Positions 1 to 10,455 are shown, counted from the first letter of the stretch. The stretch: DNA of 64,000 nucleotides from Deltaproteobacteria bacterium (GCA_030272815.1 JAJSZT010000009.1:21855-85854); one strand, 5' to 3'. The notes: generated by a model from the sequence alone, not told the origin. Numbers and translations: made by a program.

Positions 1-156
1 TATCTTTAACCGATCTTCATTCGCAAAAATCCTCGAAATAGCTCGCTATTCCTGCGGTTTTGCTCAATCAGATCGATTAAATCTACGGCAAATTTGGGCG
101 CAAATTCTACCAACTTATTTTTGACCGAGCCCTAACCGCTTGGGATAACCGGTTTG

Positions 157-174
157 AAAAAGCGTCAGCTTTTT
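157..174 (-). terminator. Weak hairpin downstream of the SNF2 gene
   Basis: A 7-bp perfect stem (AAAAAGC/GCTTTTT) with a 4-base loop lies about 30 bases past the stop codon of the helicase gene. It has only two G-C pairs but is flanked by T-rich sequence, so it could end transcription in either direction. The rest of positions 1-205 shows no gene. Confidence 0.3.
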
Positions 175-205
175 AAAATCCGTGTTCATCCCATTAATAA
201 AACAG

Positions 206-3200
206 TTAATTCGTTATCAATTCCAACAATTCCTTACTGGAAATTTTACCACTCATATCACTGCCCTGTAACAAACTATCCGCCAAATCCCGTTTTCGGC
301 TATGCATTTCTACAATTTTTTCTTCAATAGTATCCCTGGCAACCAAACGATAAATCGTGACGGGACGATGTTGACCAATTCGGTGAGCACGATCCGAGGC
401 TTGATCTTCCACCGCCGGATTCCACCAGGGGTCCATGTGAATCACATAATCTGCTGCAGTCAGGTTCAATCCCAATCCGCCGGCTTTCAAACTAATCAGG
501 AAAACATCGCCTTTACCAGCCTGGAAAGAATCTACGGCAATTTTACGTTGTTTGACCGGGGTGCTGCCATCCAGATATTGATAATGAATATTTTGTTCAT
601 CCAGATAAGCACGTATCAAATTAAGATGACCTACAAACTGACTGAAAACCAGAGCTTTATGTTTGTTCTCCAGCAATTCCTGCAGGACTTTGCCAAACAT
701 GGCCAGTTTGCTGCTGGGCAAAACAATTTCTTCATTGATCAGTGCACTATTGCAACAAGCCCGACGTAATTTCATGATTTCAGCTAAAATTTTCAAATAT
801 TTTTTACCGCCGGATTTTTCTTTCAATTCAGACAATTGTGCGACTGCTTGTTGGCGTAAAGCCTCATAAAAAGCCATTTCTTCTCTACTAAGTTCGACTG
901 TCAAACGAATTTCAGTCCTGGCCGGCAATTCTTCCAATACTTGACTTTTCGTACGACGAAGAATAAAAGGTTGAATCAATTTTTGTAAATGGCGCCGAGC
1001 CTGACGATCTTTATTTTTTTCAATCGGTACTGCAAAGTTTTTATTGAAACTCTCCATGGAACCAAGCAGACCCGGGTTGATGAAATGAAACAAGTTCCAC
1101 AATTCTCCCAAGTGATTTTCTATGGGGGTCCCGGTGGTAATCAATTTAAATTTTGCCTGCAATTTCATCGCGGCTTGTGAACGTTTGGTAAAAAAATTCT
1201 TTATTGCCTGGGCTTCATCCAATACAACCATTTGCCAGGGGACAACTGCCAGCATCTCGTTTGCCCGATTTTGTTGCAATAAACCATAACTGCATAATAT
1301 AACATCAAATTTATCTGCTCCATCCAGAATTTTTTCCCGATTTGCGCCGCCGAACTGAACCATATTCAGCGTCGGAGCGAAACGTTTGGTTTCCGCTAAC
1401 CAATTCATGCAAACAGAAGTCGGTGCAACTACCAAGCTGGGGCCATCCGGAGCATGTTTCAACAGCATTGCCAGCGTTTGCAAAGTTTTGCCTAATCCCA
1501 TATCGTCCGCCAAACAAGCTCCCACGTCCCAATGAGATAGGTATGCTAACCATTGAAAACCTTCTAATTGATAATCCCGCAATTCTGCTTGTAAGGTGGA
1601 AGACAACTGCGGGGTGAAGTCCTGAGCGCTTTGCAGTTTTTTAACATGAGATTTCCAGGCCATATCGGTTTTCAATTGGCCGACACCATTTGTAAGGCCT
1701 TCTAATGCCAGAGCTGCCAGCGGATGGAAACGTACACCCTTGTCATATTTTTCAGAATAACGGTTAAGTTCTTGCAAGCGCTTACGAAATTCATTGGTTA
1801 AAGCGATAAACTGACCGTCTTTCAGTTCTATGAAACGGCTTTGGCTTTTTTCCGTAAGAGCCAATAATTGCTGCATGTCGATAACTAACTGTTCATCAAT
1901 AAGTAAGTTGCCTGTTGCGGCAAACCAGTCTTGTTGTTGTTTAATGCTCAAATGAAGCTGGTTTAACGATGCCTGGCCGGCCAGCTTGAATTTTTCACCT
2001 TCCGGCCATTCCAGTGTAATTTGTTGGCGCAGCTCATCCAATTCCAGTAAAACTTCCAAACTATCACCTATTTCATCCAGCAGCCATTCCCCTTGATTTT
2101 CTTCATAATGCTGTAATGTCGGACAATTATCAATCAATTCCGCTACTTTTTGTTTTTCCTGTGCCAAATCACGTGTAGTCTGTAATTGTTTGCCGTTGAT
2201 TTCAGCAATTACATTCCTGCCGCCACTACCCGGTGAATAATAGGCTCCGCCTATACCAAAGGGACGTACAAATAAAGAGATTTTCAAACCATTTCCAAAG
2301 GGTATCAAATGCACATGAATTTTGGTATCTGCCTCGGCTTCAATCAATTGTTCGCTTTTTCCACCGATATCCGAATGAATTGTAATATCAGAGGCAAATT
2401 TTTCAATAATTTGCCGGACTTTATTTTTTGCCGGGGCGGGTACATGGATCCCTTTTCCCAATAGCTCAGCTATGCGTTGATACTCATCATCGATTTGTAC
2501 AAGTTTTATCCGGGTCTCAGTTTCTTTGACGGCTTGATAATTTCCCTCATTTCCTGAGGAAGGTTTAGGGAAAAGCTCCAGGAATATTTGCTTATCCTTT
2601 TGTTTCGTAATCCGTAATTCCGGCTTGCCTTTGACCAGTTCGACACGGCTGACCCCATCCTGCAAAAAAATCAACGGATGTCCGATCACCGAAGACAAGT
2701 ATTTGTCATCAAATATGTATTCAACATTCGTGTACCAACCATCTTTATATTCATGGGCATATATATGGTTGCAAATTTGTTTATCTTGCTGGGTAAGATA
2801 GGTGAAGCTTTCCAATTCAGTGAGCAAACGCTTCAAGGCAATTGGACGTCCTTTTGTCCAACTGCCATTTGGCTTTTGTTTTTGCTCACGGGGACTGACA
2901 CTGCAATAACCATTGTCCTGGTAATCAAGAAACCAGACCATACGAAAATCATCGTCAATCTGTTCTGTTTTTGTACGGCTTTTGTCTTTCAGAGCTAACA
3001 AGGCATTTAATGTATGCTCCCAAATATTCGTTTGTTTGACGACATCAATTAAATACCTCGATTCAGGCTTATATGTTGTCTTCTTTCCATTGTCGGATAA
3101 TATATTGATCAAGCCTGCCAATTCATGCTTGAACCATGGATAAGCATTGATTTCTGCCGATTTGTATAGTTCCTTGATCGTACTCAAGTTTTCTTTGGCT

Positions 3201-4396
3201 TTGTCTTTATCAATCCAGTAGTACGTAAAAATTTGGAAAAACAATTCTATAAAATTGGATTGTTTCCAAGAATAGATACTGATATAAGTATGACTAAATA
3301 CATTGTTTGCCGCTTTGGAATTGCCGGTCAAAAATTGTAAAGAATAATTCAACAGACTGTAAATATCAGAAAACAAATGTGTTCCAGTGCTAACGACAGA
3401 CAGATAAGTATGAGCTTGTTTTAGTCGCTGGGTACTATTTTCCTTCATCAAGGCTAATACAAAAAAGACACCCATAAAATTGTCGAAATAAATTTTGCGT
3501 TTCTCTGAATTCTTTTTCAAAATTTCATAAGCAGCCTCATAATATTGAATCGCCCTTTTATTTTTTCCTTGCAAAAAAGCCATCCATCCCTGTAGGCATA
3601 AACTGTTCTCCGTATTATCGGTTTGATGCTTTTTCAGCCAGTTTTCTATTTTCTGGCTTTTTCCGGTCAACATCCATTTTTCCAAAACGATCGCTTGCAA
3701 ACCGGCTTCACATCTATCCGAATCCGATAATACCAATTGCTCAATATAATCAAAGTGTTCAGCTTTGTTTTGCCAATAAAGCAAGTCTTCAATCAATGGC
3801 TTTTGGAATAGGTCAGTGTGAATATCTGCGGGTAATGATTGAACCCAGGTAAGGTCAAACGGATTACAACTGATTTGACCCAATATCGCCGATAAGGAAC
3901 TGATGTGAATTGTTTTATCTTTATATTTGCGATATAAACTTTTTATTTGATCTGTTTTTTTTTGATAAAATAAAATTCGAATAGCGGCAACTAAATGATT
4001 TGATTCAAGATGCGAATTCGTACCCAGGGTCTCTTCGGTCAAATTAAGGATCGTCAGAATCTCTTTCAGATAAGGCTTGAACTTTTTCGCAGCGATTGTC
4101 TGACGCGTGATTATTTCGACAATTCGACGATCAATGAGGAGACAACTGCGATTTTTACCTTCCAATAAATGCTGTTCAAGTAACGTATCCAGTGCCGGAC
4201 GCATCAATTTAAATCCCTCAGGTTTTGATACTGAATCGAATCCTTCGCCAGTGGCTGCTTTGATACCTGTCTGTATCAGACATTGTTTTAACTGGGTTTG
4301 ATTTAGTTGATGATAGGCAATGGAGAGAATTTGCAGAATGCTTTTCTCCAATGTGGGCAGTTTTTCATAACTTGAGATTAGCTTATTGACGGTCAT
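206..4396 (-). CDS. SNF2/RapA-family DEAD/DEAH-box helicase
   Basis: A 1396-residue Swi2/Snf2 ATPase, expected to move along or remodel DNA-protein complexes in the cytoplasm. The first ~400 residues are helical and TPR-like, with no Cys-rich SWIM zinc motif that I can see. The helicase core is C-terminal: Walker A DDMGLGKT near residue 965, the DEAQ Walker B box near 1060, and the motif V/VI segment with DRAHRIGQ near 1333. The ATG start is preceded only by a weak purine stretch. It stands alone, facing away from any operon partner. The family call is secure; the biological role (transcription recycling, DNA repair or phage defence) cannot be decided from sequence. The long N-terminal region is unlike short RapA proteins and resembles the large SNF2 proteins common in deltaproteobacteria and cyanobacteria. 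Confidence 0.93.
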   Translation of the reverse strand: MTVNKLISSYEKLPTLEKSILQILSIAYHQLNQTQLKQCLIQTGIKAATGEGFDSVSKPEGFKLMRPALDTLLEQHLLEGKNRSCLLIDRRIVEIITRQTIAAKKFKPYLKEILTILNLTEETLGTNSHLESNHLVAAIRILFYQKKTDQIKSLYRKYKDKTIHISSLSAILGQISCNPFDLTWVQSLPADIHTDLFQKPLIEDLLYWQNKAEHFDYIEQLVLSDSDRCEAGLQAIVLEKWMLTGKSQKIENWLKKHQTDNTENSLCLQGWMAFLQGKNKRAIQYYEAAYEILKKNSEKRKIYFDNFMGVFFVLALMKENSTQRLKQAHTYLSVVSTGTHLFSDIYSLLNYSLQFLTGNSKAANNVFSHTYISIYSWKQSNFIELFFQIFTYYWIDKDKAKENLSTIKELYKSAEINAYPWFKHELAGLINILSDNGKKTTYKPESRYLIDVVKQTNIWEHTLNALLALKDKSRTKTEQIDDDFRMVWFLDYQDNGYCSVSPREQKQKPNGSWTKGRPIALKRLLTELESFTYLTQQDKQICNHIYAHEYKDGWYTNVEYIFDDKYLSSVIGHPLIFLQDGVSRVELVKGKPELRITKQKDKQIFLELFPKPSSGNEGNYQAVKETETRIKLVQIDDEYQRIAELLGKGIHVPAPAKNKVRQIIEKFASDITIHSDIGGKSEQLIEAEADTKIHVHLIPFGNGLKISLFVRPFGIGGAYYSPGSGGRNVIAEINGKQLQTTRDLAQEKQKVAELIDNCPTLQHYEENQGEWLLDEIGDSLEVLLELDELRQQITLEWPEGEKFKLAGQASLNQLHLSIKQQQDWFAATGNLLIDEQLVIDMQQLLALTEKSQSRFIELKDGQFIALTNEFRKRLQELNRYSEKYDKGVRFHPLAALALEGLTNGVGQLKTDMAWKSHVKKLQSAQDFTPQLSSTLQAELRDYQLEGFQWLAYLSHWDVGACLADDMGLGKTLQTLAMLLKHAPDGPSLVVAPTSVCMNWLAETKRFAPTLNMVQFGGANREKILDGADKFDVILCSYGLLQQNRANEMLAVVPWQMVVLDEAQAIKNFFTKRSQAAMKLQAKFKLITTGTPIENHLGELWNLFHFINPGLLGSMESFNKNFAVPIEKNKDRQARRHLQKLIQPFILRRTKSQVLEELPARTEIRLTVELSREEMAFYEALRQQAVAQLSELKEKSGGKKYLKILAEIMKLRRACCNSALINEEIVLPSSKLAMFGKVLQELLENKHKALVFSQFVGHLNLIRAYLDEQNIHYQYLDGSTPVKQRKIAVDSFQAGKGDVFLISLKAGGLGLNLTAADYVIHMDPWWNPAVEDQASDRAHRIGQHRPVTIYRLVARDTIEEKIVEMHSRKRDLADSLLQGSDMSGKISSKELLELITN

Positions 4397-4712
4397 ACTT
4401 TTTTCCCAAAATTAAATAATTACAAACTACTAAAATAATTTTTTAAAAAATTTTACTCGATCTCTGCACGACGAATCTGTGCGTATGATAAATGAAATTT
4501 CTTCGCCGAGATTTCGCCTAAGGCTGGATCTCCCAATACCGTTCTTTTACGCAAGGAAACATTTGGATCTCCCAAGTTCCCGAGTTACCCCCATGAATAC
4601 CTGCGTAGATTCTTAGGGATCCGATATCAGCGATTAAACTATCCCAAAAGTAATCACCAACGCCAGTTTCTCTTTGATCATAAAAAGCCGTTCCCAACTG
4701 CAAAATAATCCG
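4397..4712. other. Intergenic region with a doubtful 61-codon ORF
   Basis: This gap separates hdrA from the helicase gene. A minus-strand ORF at 4518-4703 has no ribosome-binding site and no family I recognise. The segment around 4447-4475, containing a GATCGAGTAAAA-like stretch on the minus strand, faintly resembles one end of the 159-bp element found at 16370, 42879 and 53683, so this may be a decayed repeat. I do not support a gene here. Confidence 0.3.
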
Positions 4713-7700
4713 TTATACTGTTTCTTCTAATGCAAAAATCTGTGAAAATATCTGATTATTGTCAAATCCTTTAAGATGTATTGCGCCTGATCTGCATGAT
4801 GCTGTGCATAACCCACAGCCCTTACAGAGAACAGAGTTAATTTCTGCCTTGCCTGTAAACGCTCCTTTCTCAATAAAAGATGGTGCTGAAAAGGGACAGA
4901 TATTGATGCATACACCGCAACTGCTGCAGTTTAAAGGATCGATATACGCAACCGTGCCGCTCATATTTGTTGTTTTTTTGGCGAGCAACGTTACAGCCCT
5001 TGTTGCTGCGGCCTGCGCCTGCGCTATTGATTCATCAATCGGCTTTGGCGCATGCGCTAATCCGCAAATAAATACACCGTCTGTTGCACAATCAACAGGC
5101 CTGAGTTTAACGTGCGCTTCCATAAAAAAGCCGTCATCATTAAGGGTCACCTTGTACATTTGTGCAAGCGGGTTTTTTTTCGGTGGTATAATGGCGGATG
5201 CAAGAACCAGAAGATCCGGCCTTATCTCAATCTTTCGTTTAATTGTGGAGTCAGTGAACCTTATCCGCAAGTCTTCCCTGTCATTATCTGCGCTTAATTC
5301 CTTATTAATATCATATCTGAAGAAGAGGATGCCTTTTTTTCGGGCTTTTCGGTACAGGTCTTCCCGCAATCCATAACTGCGCATATCTCTGTAAAGAATA
5401 AAAATATCCATTTCCGGGTTGAGTTTTTTGAGTTGCAGAGCGTTTTTTATCGAATGTGTACAGCATGTTTTTGAACAATAAGGACGTTCTTCTATTCTTG
5501 AGCCAACACACTGGATAAACAGAGCTGACTTTATATTTTTGATAGAATTGTCGTTTTTAATAAATTTCCGGTCCAATTCAAGACCGGTCAGAACTCGGTG
5601 ATCCTTGCCATACAAATACTTATCAGGCTTAAGCTCTTCGGCTCCTGATGCAATTATTGTCACGCCATGCTCAAGGACTTCTTCCTTGCCGTCCTTTTGG
5701 ATGCTGGTTTTAAAATTCCCGACAAAACCGTCAGCCTTTGTTATTTCTGATTTCAAATAGACATCAATTTTATCATCCGACTGGATTTCTTCAATCATTC
5801 TATTCAGGTTTTGCTGCACATCTTCACCTTGCCAGGTTTCATGGATATGCCGTGCCTGTCCGCCGAGGATTTCATTTTTTTCAACAAGATATGTATGATA
5901 CCCTTGTCCTGATAAAGTTTTTGCTGCTGCCATACCGGATATGCCGCCGCCTATGACCAGAGCTGACTGGTTAATTTCCAGTTCCGGTTCAACCAGGGGT
6001 TCGTGCAAGGCCACCTTTGCCACGGCCATCATGGTCAGCTCTTTTGCCTTTTGGGTCGCCTCTTCAGGTTCTGCGCTGTGGACCCATGAACAGTGATTGC
6101 GGATATTGGCCATATCAAACAGGTATTTATTAATACCAGCATTGATTAAAGTTTCCTGAAAAAGCGGTTCATGCGTTTTGGGAGTACAGGCTGACACAAC
6201 CACGCGGTTCAGACGCTTTTCTTTTATTATCTTTGTAATCTTATCCTGAGTGTCCTGTGAGCAGCTAAACATGTTTTCTTCTGTATGAACAACATACGGC
6301 AGGGTACTCGCAAAATCGACTACAGCCGGTACATCGACTACTCCGGCGATGTTAATTCCGCACCTGCAGATAAAAACTCCTATTCTTGGAGGTTCTCCGC
6401 GGATATCAATTTCTTCAGGAATTTCTTCTTTCTTTGTCAGGCTCCAGCGGGATTCGGAAAGGCTGATTCCTGCCATGCCCGCTGCCGCGCTTGACTCGAT
6501 GACTGATGTTGGGATGTCTATCGGAGACTCAAAGGCTCCGCATACAGCTATTCCGGGGACGGAGGTTTTTACAGGCTCAAAGCTTGTAGTTGATACAAAA
6601 TTATAATGATCAAGTTCAACACCTGATTTCTTAGCCAGTTCTATTGCTTCTTTGCTTATGCCAAGTCCTACTGAGAGGACAACTATATCAAATTCTTCAT
6701 CAACTCTTCTGCCGTTTTCGTCTATGTATCGTATGGATTGGTTGCCTGTATCTCCAACTGAAAAGATATTGCTGATTTTTGATTTTATAAATCTTATGCC
6801 TGATTCATCTCTGCCCCTGTTGTAATATTTTTCAAAATCTTTTCCGTGAGTGCGTATATCCATATAAAAAATAGCTGTATCCAGAGGCTCTTTGCTGTGC
6901 TCTTTGGCAAGCATGGCCTCTTTTATTGCGTAGGTGCAGCAGACCGATGAGCAATAGCCCCTGGCTCCTATATGTGTGTCTCTTGATCCGATACATTGCA
7001 GCCATGCGATCTTTTTTGGTTCCTTTTTATCTGAGGGCCTGACAAGATGCCCGCCAAAAGGACCTGATGCGGAAAGAATTCGTTCAAATTCAAGGCTGGT
7101 AACAATATTAGGAGATTTTCCATACCCGTAAATGTCATGAGTTGCTGGATCGTAAGCCCTGACGCCGGTGGCAAGGATGATTGAGCCCACTTTGAGACTC
7201 AAATCTTTCTTTTGGTCATCAAAGTTGATGGCACCGGTGGGACAGAATTTTTCGCATGCCTTGCACCTGCCATTTTTGAAGAAGATACATTTCTCAGAAT
7301 CAATTGCGTATTTAAGGGGTACAGCCTGCGGGTATTTTAAATATATTGCCTTGCGCTTTATAAGTTTTTCATCATATTCGCTGGCAACTTTTTTCGGACA
7401 CTTTTGTGCGCATAGACCACATGCGATACATTTATCCATATCAACATAACGCGGGTATTGAGTTACCTGTACCTCAAAATTTCCTTCTTCCCCTGATATA
7501 TCTTTGACTTCTGATAGAGTGAGCAATTCTATATTGATATGTCTGCCGACTTCGACCAGTTTGGGCGAGATAATACACATTGAACAGTCATTGGTCGGAA
7601 AGGTTTTGTCCAGTTGTGACATGATTCCGCCGATAGAGCTTGATCTCTCAACAAGATAGACGTAATAGCCTGAATTTGCAGCATCCAGTGCGGCCTGCAT

Positions 7701-7754
7701 TCCAGCAACTCCGCCGCCTACAACCATTACAGCACCGATCTTTTCCTTTGACAT
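4713..7754 (-). CDS. hdrA: HdrA-like protein, double FAD/Fe-S form
   Basis: A 1013-residue iron-sulfur flavoprotein related to heterodisulfide reductase subunit A and the QmoA/QmoB proteins of sulfate reducers. An N-terminal FAD Rossmann motif (GGGVAG, residues 13-18) is followed by a ferredoxin-like cluster site (CIACGLCAQKCP, ~109-120) and a second cysteine cluster (CIFFKNGRCKACEKFCP). A second HdrA-type flavin unit starts near residue 600 (VIGGGISG), and two [4Fe-4S] ferredoxin motifs end the protein (CSSCGVCINICP and CKGCGLCTASC). It is thus longer than the ~650-residue methanogen HdrA. It is the last gene of the hdr operon and should pass electrons between a soluble donor and the HdrB/membrane subunits, possibly with flavin-based bifurcation. 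The physiological partner is not shown by the sequence. Confidence 0.9.
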   Translation of the reverse strand: MSKEKIGAVMVVGGGVAGMQAALDAANSGYYVYLVERSSSIGGIMSQLDKTFPTNDCSMCIISPKLVEVGRHINIELLTLSEVKDISGEEGNFEVQVTQYPRYVDMDKCIACGLCAQKCPKKVASEYDEKLIKRKAIYLKYPQAVPLKYAIDSEKCIFFKNGRCKACEKFCPTGAINFDDQKKDLSLKVGSIILATGVRAYDPATHDIYGYGKSPNIVTSLEFERILSASGPFGGHLVRPSDKKEPKKIAWLQCIGSRDTHIGARGYCSSVCCTYAIKEAMLAKEHSKEPLDTAIFYMDIRTHGKDFEKYYNRGRDESGIRFIKSKISNIFSVGDTGNQSIRYIDENGRRVDEEFDIVVLSVGLGISKEAIELAKKSGVELDHYNFVSTTSFEPVKTSVPGIAVCGAFESPIDIPTSVIESSAAAGMAGISLSESRWSLTKKEEIPEEIDIRGEPPRIGVFICRCGINIAGVVDVPAVVDFASTLPYVVHTEENMFSCSQDTQDKITKIIKEKRLNRVVVSACTPKTHEPLFQETLINAGINKYLFDMANIRNHCSWVHSAEPEEATQKAKELTMMAVAKVALHEPLVEPELEINQSALVIGGGISGMAAAKTLSGQGYHTYLVEKNEILGGQARHIHETWQGEDVQQNLNRMIEEIQSDDKIDVYLKSEITKADGFVGNFKTSIQKDGKEEVLEHGVTIIASGAEELKPDKYLYGKDHRVLTGLELDRKFIKNDNSIKNIKSALFIQCVGSRIEERPYCSKTCCTHSIKNALQLKKLNPEMDIFILYRDMRSYGLREDLYRKARKKGILFFRYDINKELSADNDREDLRIRFTDSTIKRKIEIRPDLLVLASAIIPPKKNPLAQMYKVTLNDDGFFMEAHVKLRPVDCATDGVFICGLAHAPKPIDESIAQAQAAATRAVTLLAKKTTNMSGTVAYIDPLNCSSCGVCINICPFSAPSFIEKGAFTGKAEINSVLCKGCGLCTASCRSGAIHLKGFDNNQIFSQIFALEETV

Positions 7755-7781
7755 TTATTATAAGTTCCCTACTATAGATTT

Positions 7782-7869
7782 TCAGATAATTAATTTCACA
7801 AGGCTAGAAGGAGGAAGGCGTATTAGTTATACGTCGACGACTGATAACGCAGTGAAATTAATTATCTGA
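7782..7869. repeat. Palindromic element between hdrB and hdrA
   Basis: Two perfect 18-bp inverted arms (7782-7799 and 7852-7869) flank a 52-base centre. The element begins 27 bases upstream of the hdrA start and reaches into hdrB: the hdrB stop codon (7827-7829) lies in its centre and the last ~13 residues of HdrB are read from it. Only one copy is in this window, and no target duplication is obvious. An RNA hairpin here could tune hdrB versus hdrA expression. Confidence 0.7.
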
Positions 7870-8711
7870 TTCATAGTTATTCCTAAAGTCTGTTTATCAA
7901 TGCCCATAGCCAGCCCAAGGAGCTGTGGGAATAGAATTGCCGGAAGATGATTGTTCAAGCGTTGCTGGTCTATCATCATCTTCTGTACGCTGTCAAATTG
8001 CAGGTGGCACCAGGGGCAGGCAGTGCAAAGGTAGTCTGCACCGGATCGTTTTCCGTTAGTCAGCTTTTTTTCCGTCAGGTTCATTGAAAGATCATCATTT
8101 ATTCCCAGTACAGGCGCTCCGCAGCATTCAAGTTTTAATGACCAGTCAATGCTCTTTGCGCCTGTCAGTTCCACAAGTCTATCGAAAATAACAGGTGACA
8201 CTGGATTGTCGAATTGCATAATATTACTGGGACGCAAAGCGTGGCATCCGTAATGGGCAGCAATTTTAAGATTTTTGAAATTTCTTGTTATCTTTTCTTT
8301 TAATGTATTGATTCCTATATCTGAATAAAGCGCTGACAGAAAATGTTTAATTTCAAGATTTCCGTTGTACTCTAATCCCTCTTTTGCCAGTGTTTCATTG
8401 ACTTCATCTTTAAGAAATGAATTTTCCCTCATATGGTGTTCCGCCATTTTCAGGCTGCCATAGCAACATTTGCAGAGCGTAATCATATTTAAACCCAGTT
8501 TTTCCGCCAGGGCCAGATTCCGTGCGGAAAAGAGTACAAATGTCTTAAAATCCGAATTTCTTAAGGGATAACCGCAGCAGTTAAACTCTTTAATATCTTT
8601 TATATCAACGCCAAGCTCAGCAAACACAGACCTGGCCGAGGTTTCATATTGCTGCACCCTGGCAGGGATGTTACATCCAAGAAACAATGCATATTTTATC
8701 ATTTTATTCAT
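7827..8711 (-). CDS. hdrB: HdrB-like protein with two CCG domains
   Basis: A 294-residue cysteine-rich protein of the heterodisulfide reductase subunit B family. Both CCG-domain motifs are complete: GCN near the N-terminus, then NCCGYP and CKCC; later GCH, ECCGAP and CTACPWC. In HdrB proteins these sets bind the non-cubane clusters that reduce disulfides. The start overlaps the end of the upstream membrane subunit by 8 bases, so translation is probably coupled. The C-terminus is odd: from about QIINF onward the residues come from the palindromic repeat at 7782-7869, so the native end has been replaced. The substrate (a disulfide or another thiol compound) is unknown. Confidence 0.88.
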   Translation of the reverse strand: MNKMIKYALFLGCNIPARVQQYETSARSVFAELGVDIKDIKEFNCCGYPLRNSDFKTFVLFSARNLALAEKLGLNMITLCKCCYGSLKMAEHHMRENSFLKDEVNETLAKEGLEYNGNLEIKHFLSALYSDIGINTLKEKITRNFKNLKIAAHYGCHALRPSNIMQFDNPVSPVIFDRLVELTGAKSIDWSLKLECCGAPVLGINDDLSMNLTEKKLTNGKRSGADYLCTACPWCHLQFDSVQKMMIDQQRLNNHLPAILFPQLLGLAMGIDKQTLGITMNQIINFTALSVVDV

Positions 8712-10455
8712 TATTAAAACTCTCTTTTATTGCAAGGTTCTTCAGCTCATACAAAATATCAGTAACTTTCACGCCCTGAGGGCAATGTTCCTGGCATTGA
8801 TAACATGTTACGCAATCCCACAGCATTTTTGAACCAAAAGCCAGGTCTTTCAAGCCAAGTCCGACAGAACGCATGATTTGATGCGGCAGCAGGCCAAGAG
8901 CCTCTTGCGGATTTTCATAATTACTCACTACAGGGCAAACAGTGCTGCAGTTCTGGCAGGAAAAACAATATGAATAGGTAGTTGCCTGACAAGACAGATC
9001 TGCTTTTTCCTTAAATTCTTTATTAATTGGAGTTAAAGAAATTACTTCATCAGGATTTTTCATTAACTCGCATTTGTCTGTAATAGCATCCTTTGTTAGA
9101 CTCGCAGGATTTGAATAATTTTTTGAATCCAGCTTTTGTTGATTCAAACCGCGATAAAAAGAAAAAGGTGAAAGCACAAGTGGTATTGGATTGCCTTTTT
9201 GAATGAGATCTTCCCTTACGTTAAACCACAATTCTCTGAGATTTATACCAACAGGACATACCACTGTGCAACGGTCACAATTGGTGCATAGATAAATTCC
9301 TTCCTGAATGGCTTTAATCTCATTTTCTTTTAAATCCTTGCCCGAGGCATAGGTTTTTAGAAACACCAGTTTTTCTGAAGGGAGAATATTTAAATTGCCT
9401 GTTTTATCAAAGGCCACTGCGACCGAACATGTAAGGCTGCAAGTTCCGCAGTGTGTACATGCATCAAGTTCCATTGCCTGTCTGGTTGCGATATTTGCAG
9501 AAAGCGATTTGTCTTTATCCATTACAGCGTTTGCAAGGAGGCTTACAGGGCTGGCGATGAAATGGAACATCTTGCTGAAAGGCAGATAAGCAAGGCCGAT
9601 AAAGCATGCAAGGAAATGAATATACCAAAAAGCATTAACACCTCCCAGCCGGTCAAGCTTTAAAGCTATTGGCTTTAAAAGCTTGGCTGCAGGATAGCCC
9701 ATAATGGCCCATTCAGCCGAGGAATGGCACTCAGCACAATGCATATTGTGTAATTCTTTAGAAAGGGGAATAATTGCAGGATCAATCGGCCCTTTAACAT
9801 TCGGGGAAACCAACCCAAAATCCTTAACCCATAATTTTTCAAGCGCCAGTATTTCTCCTTCATCATCAAGGCCGGAATAATTTTCCACCATATTCTGGAA
9901 TTCAGTATATGATGTTATTTTTATACCTTCCAGGAGTATGCCTGAAATCATAATAACAGCCAGAATAATGATGACATAGTAGTCCATGGGGCTGGTTTTG
10001 AGGCGCGGTACTTTCAGGATGAACCGCCTGTAAACGGCGATCATCAGGCCGGCTAAAGCCATAATACCAAAAAAATCCCTGAGGAATAAAAACGGGTTTA
10101 CAGTGGAATAATATTCTTCAAAAAGAGATGTGGTTATAAAAGAGTCAAAGGCATGCATCAGAAGCAGCATCATGAATCCGGTAAATATCAGCATATGCAT
10201 AATCCACCGGAGGAAGTCTTCTTTCAGAATTTTTCTCTGCAGCACAACGTCGAGTATAAAAACCTTAGCAAGAATAAGGATTTTTGGACTGAATATAACT
10301 CCCAGTATACCCTTTGCTGCCGCTGATATTCTTTCAGATGTCGTAAAATTTTTAGACGCAATTCCTATTTTTCGCGAGAACCAGGTGGAAACCTTGTAGA
10401 TCAGACCAAGAAGAAAGACAAAAAGAGAGGTATAAAGAAGAACAGTAAACAACAT
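8704..10455 (-). CDS. Heme-b membrane protein fused to two HdrC-like ferredoxin units
   Basis: About 583 residues. The N-terminal half has several membrane helices of the NarI/DsrM/QmoC cytochrome-b type with conserved histidines (MHMLIFTGF, LMHAFDS). A periplasmic-type loop then carries CAECH (residues ~240-244), a possible covalent heme-c site, followed by another helix. The C-terminal half has four ferredoxin motifs in two pairs: CTHCGTCSLTC and CTNCDRCTVVCP, then CFSCQNCSTVCP and CVTCYQCQEHCP. This suggests a duplicated HdrC fused to a quinone-linked cytochrome. I place the start at the ATG at 10455, because GGAGGG lies 7 bases upstream; an in-frame TTG at 10470 is not needed. It is the first gene of the operon, and probably links the quinone pool or a periplasmic cytochrome to cytoplasmic HdrB/HdrA. 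Confidence 0.87.
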   Translation of the reverse strand: MLFTVLLYTSLFVFLLGLIYKVSTWFSRKIGIASKNFTTSERISAAAKGILGVIFSPKILILAKVFILDVVLQRKILKEDFLRWIMHMLIFTGFMMLLLMHAFDSFITTSLFEEYYSTVNPFLFLRDFFGIMALAGLMIAVYRRFILKVPRLKTSPMDYYVIIILAVIMISGILLEGIKITSYTEFQNMVENYSGLDDEGEILALEKLWVKDFGLVSPNVKGPIDPAIIPLSKELHNMHCAECHSSAEWAIMGYPAAKLLKPIALKLDRLGGVNAFWYIHFLACFIGLAYLPFSKMFHFIASPVSLLANAVMDKDKSLSANIATRQAMELDACTHCGTCSLTCSVAVAFDKTGNLNILPSEKLVFLKTYASGKDLKENEIKAIQEGIYLCTNCDRCTVVCPVGINLRELWFNVREDLIQKGNPIPLVLSPFSFYRGLNQQKLDSKNYSNPASLTKDAITDKCELMKNPDEVISLTPINKEFKEKADLSCQATTYSYCFSCQNCSTVCPVVSNYENPQEALGLLPHQIMRSVGLGLKDLAFGSKMLWDCVTCYQCQEHCPQGVKVTDILYELKNLAIKESFNNE

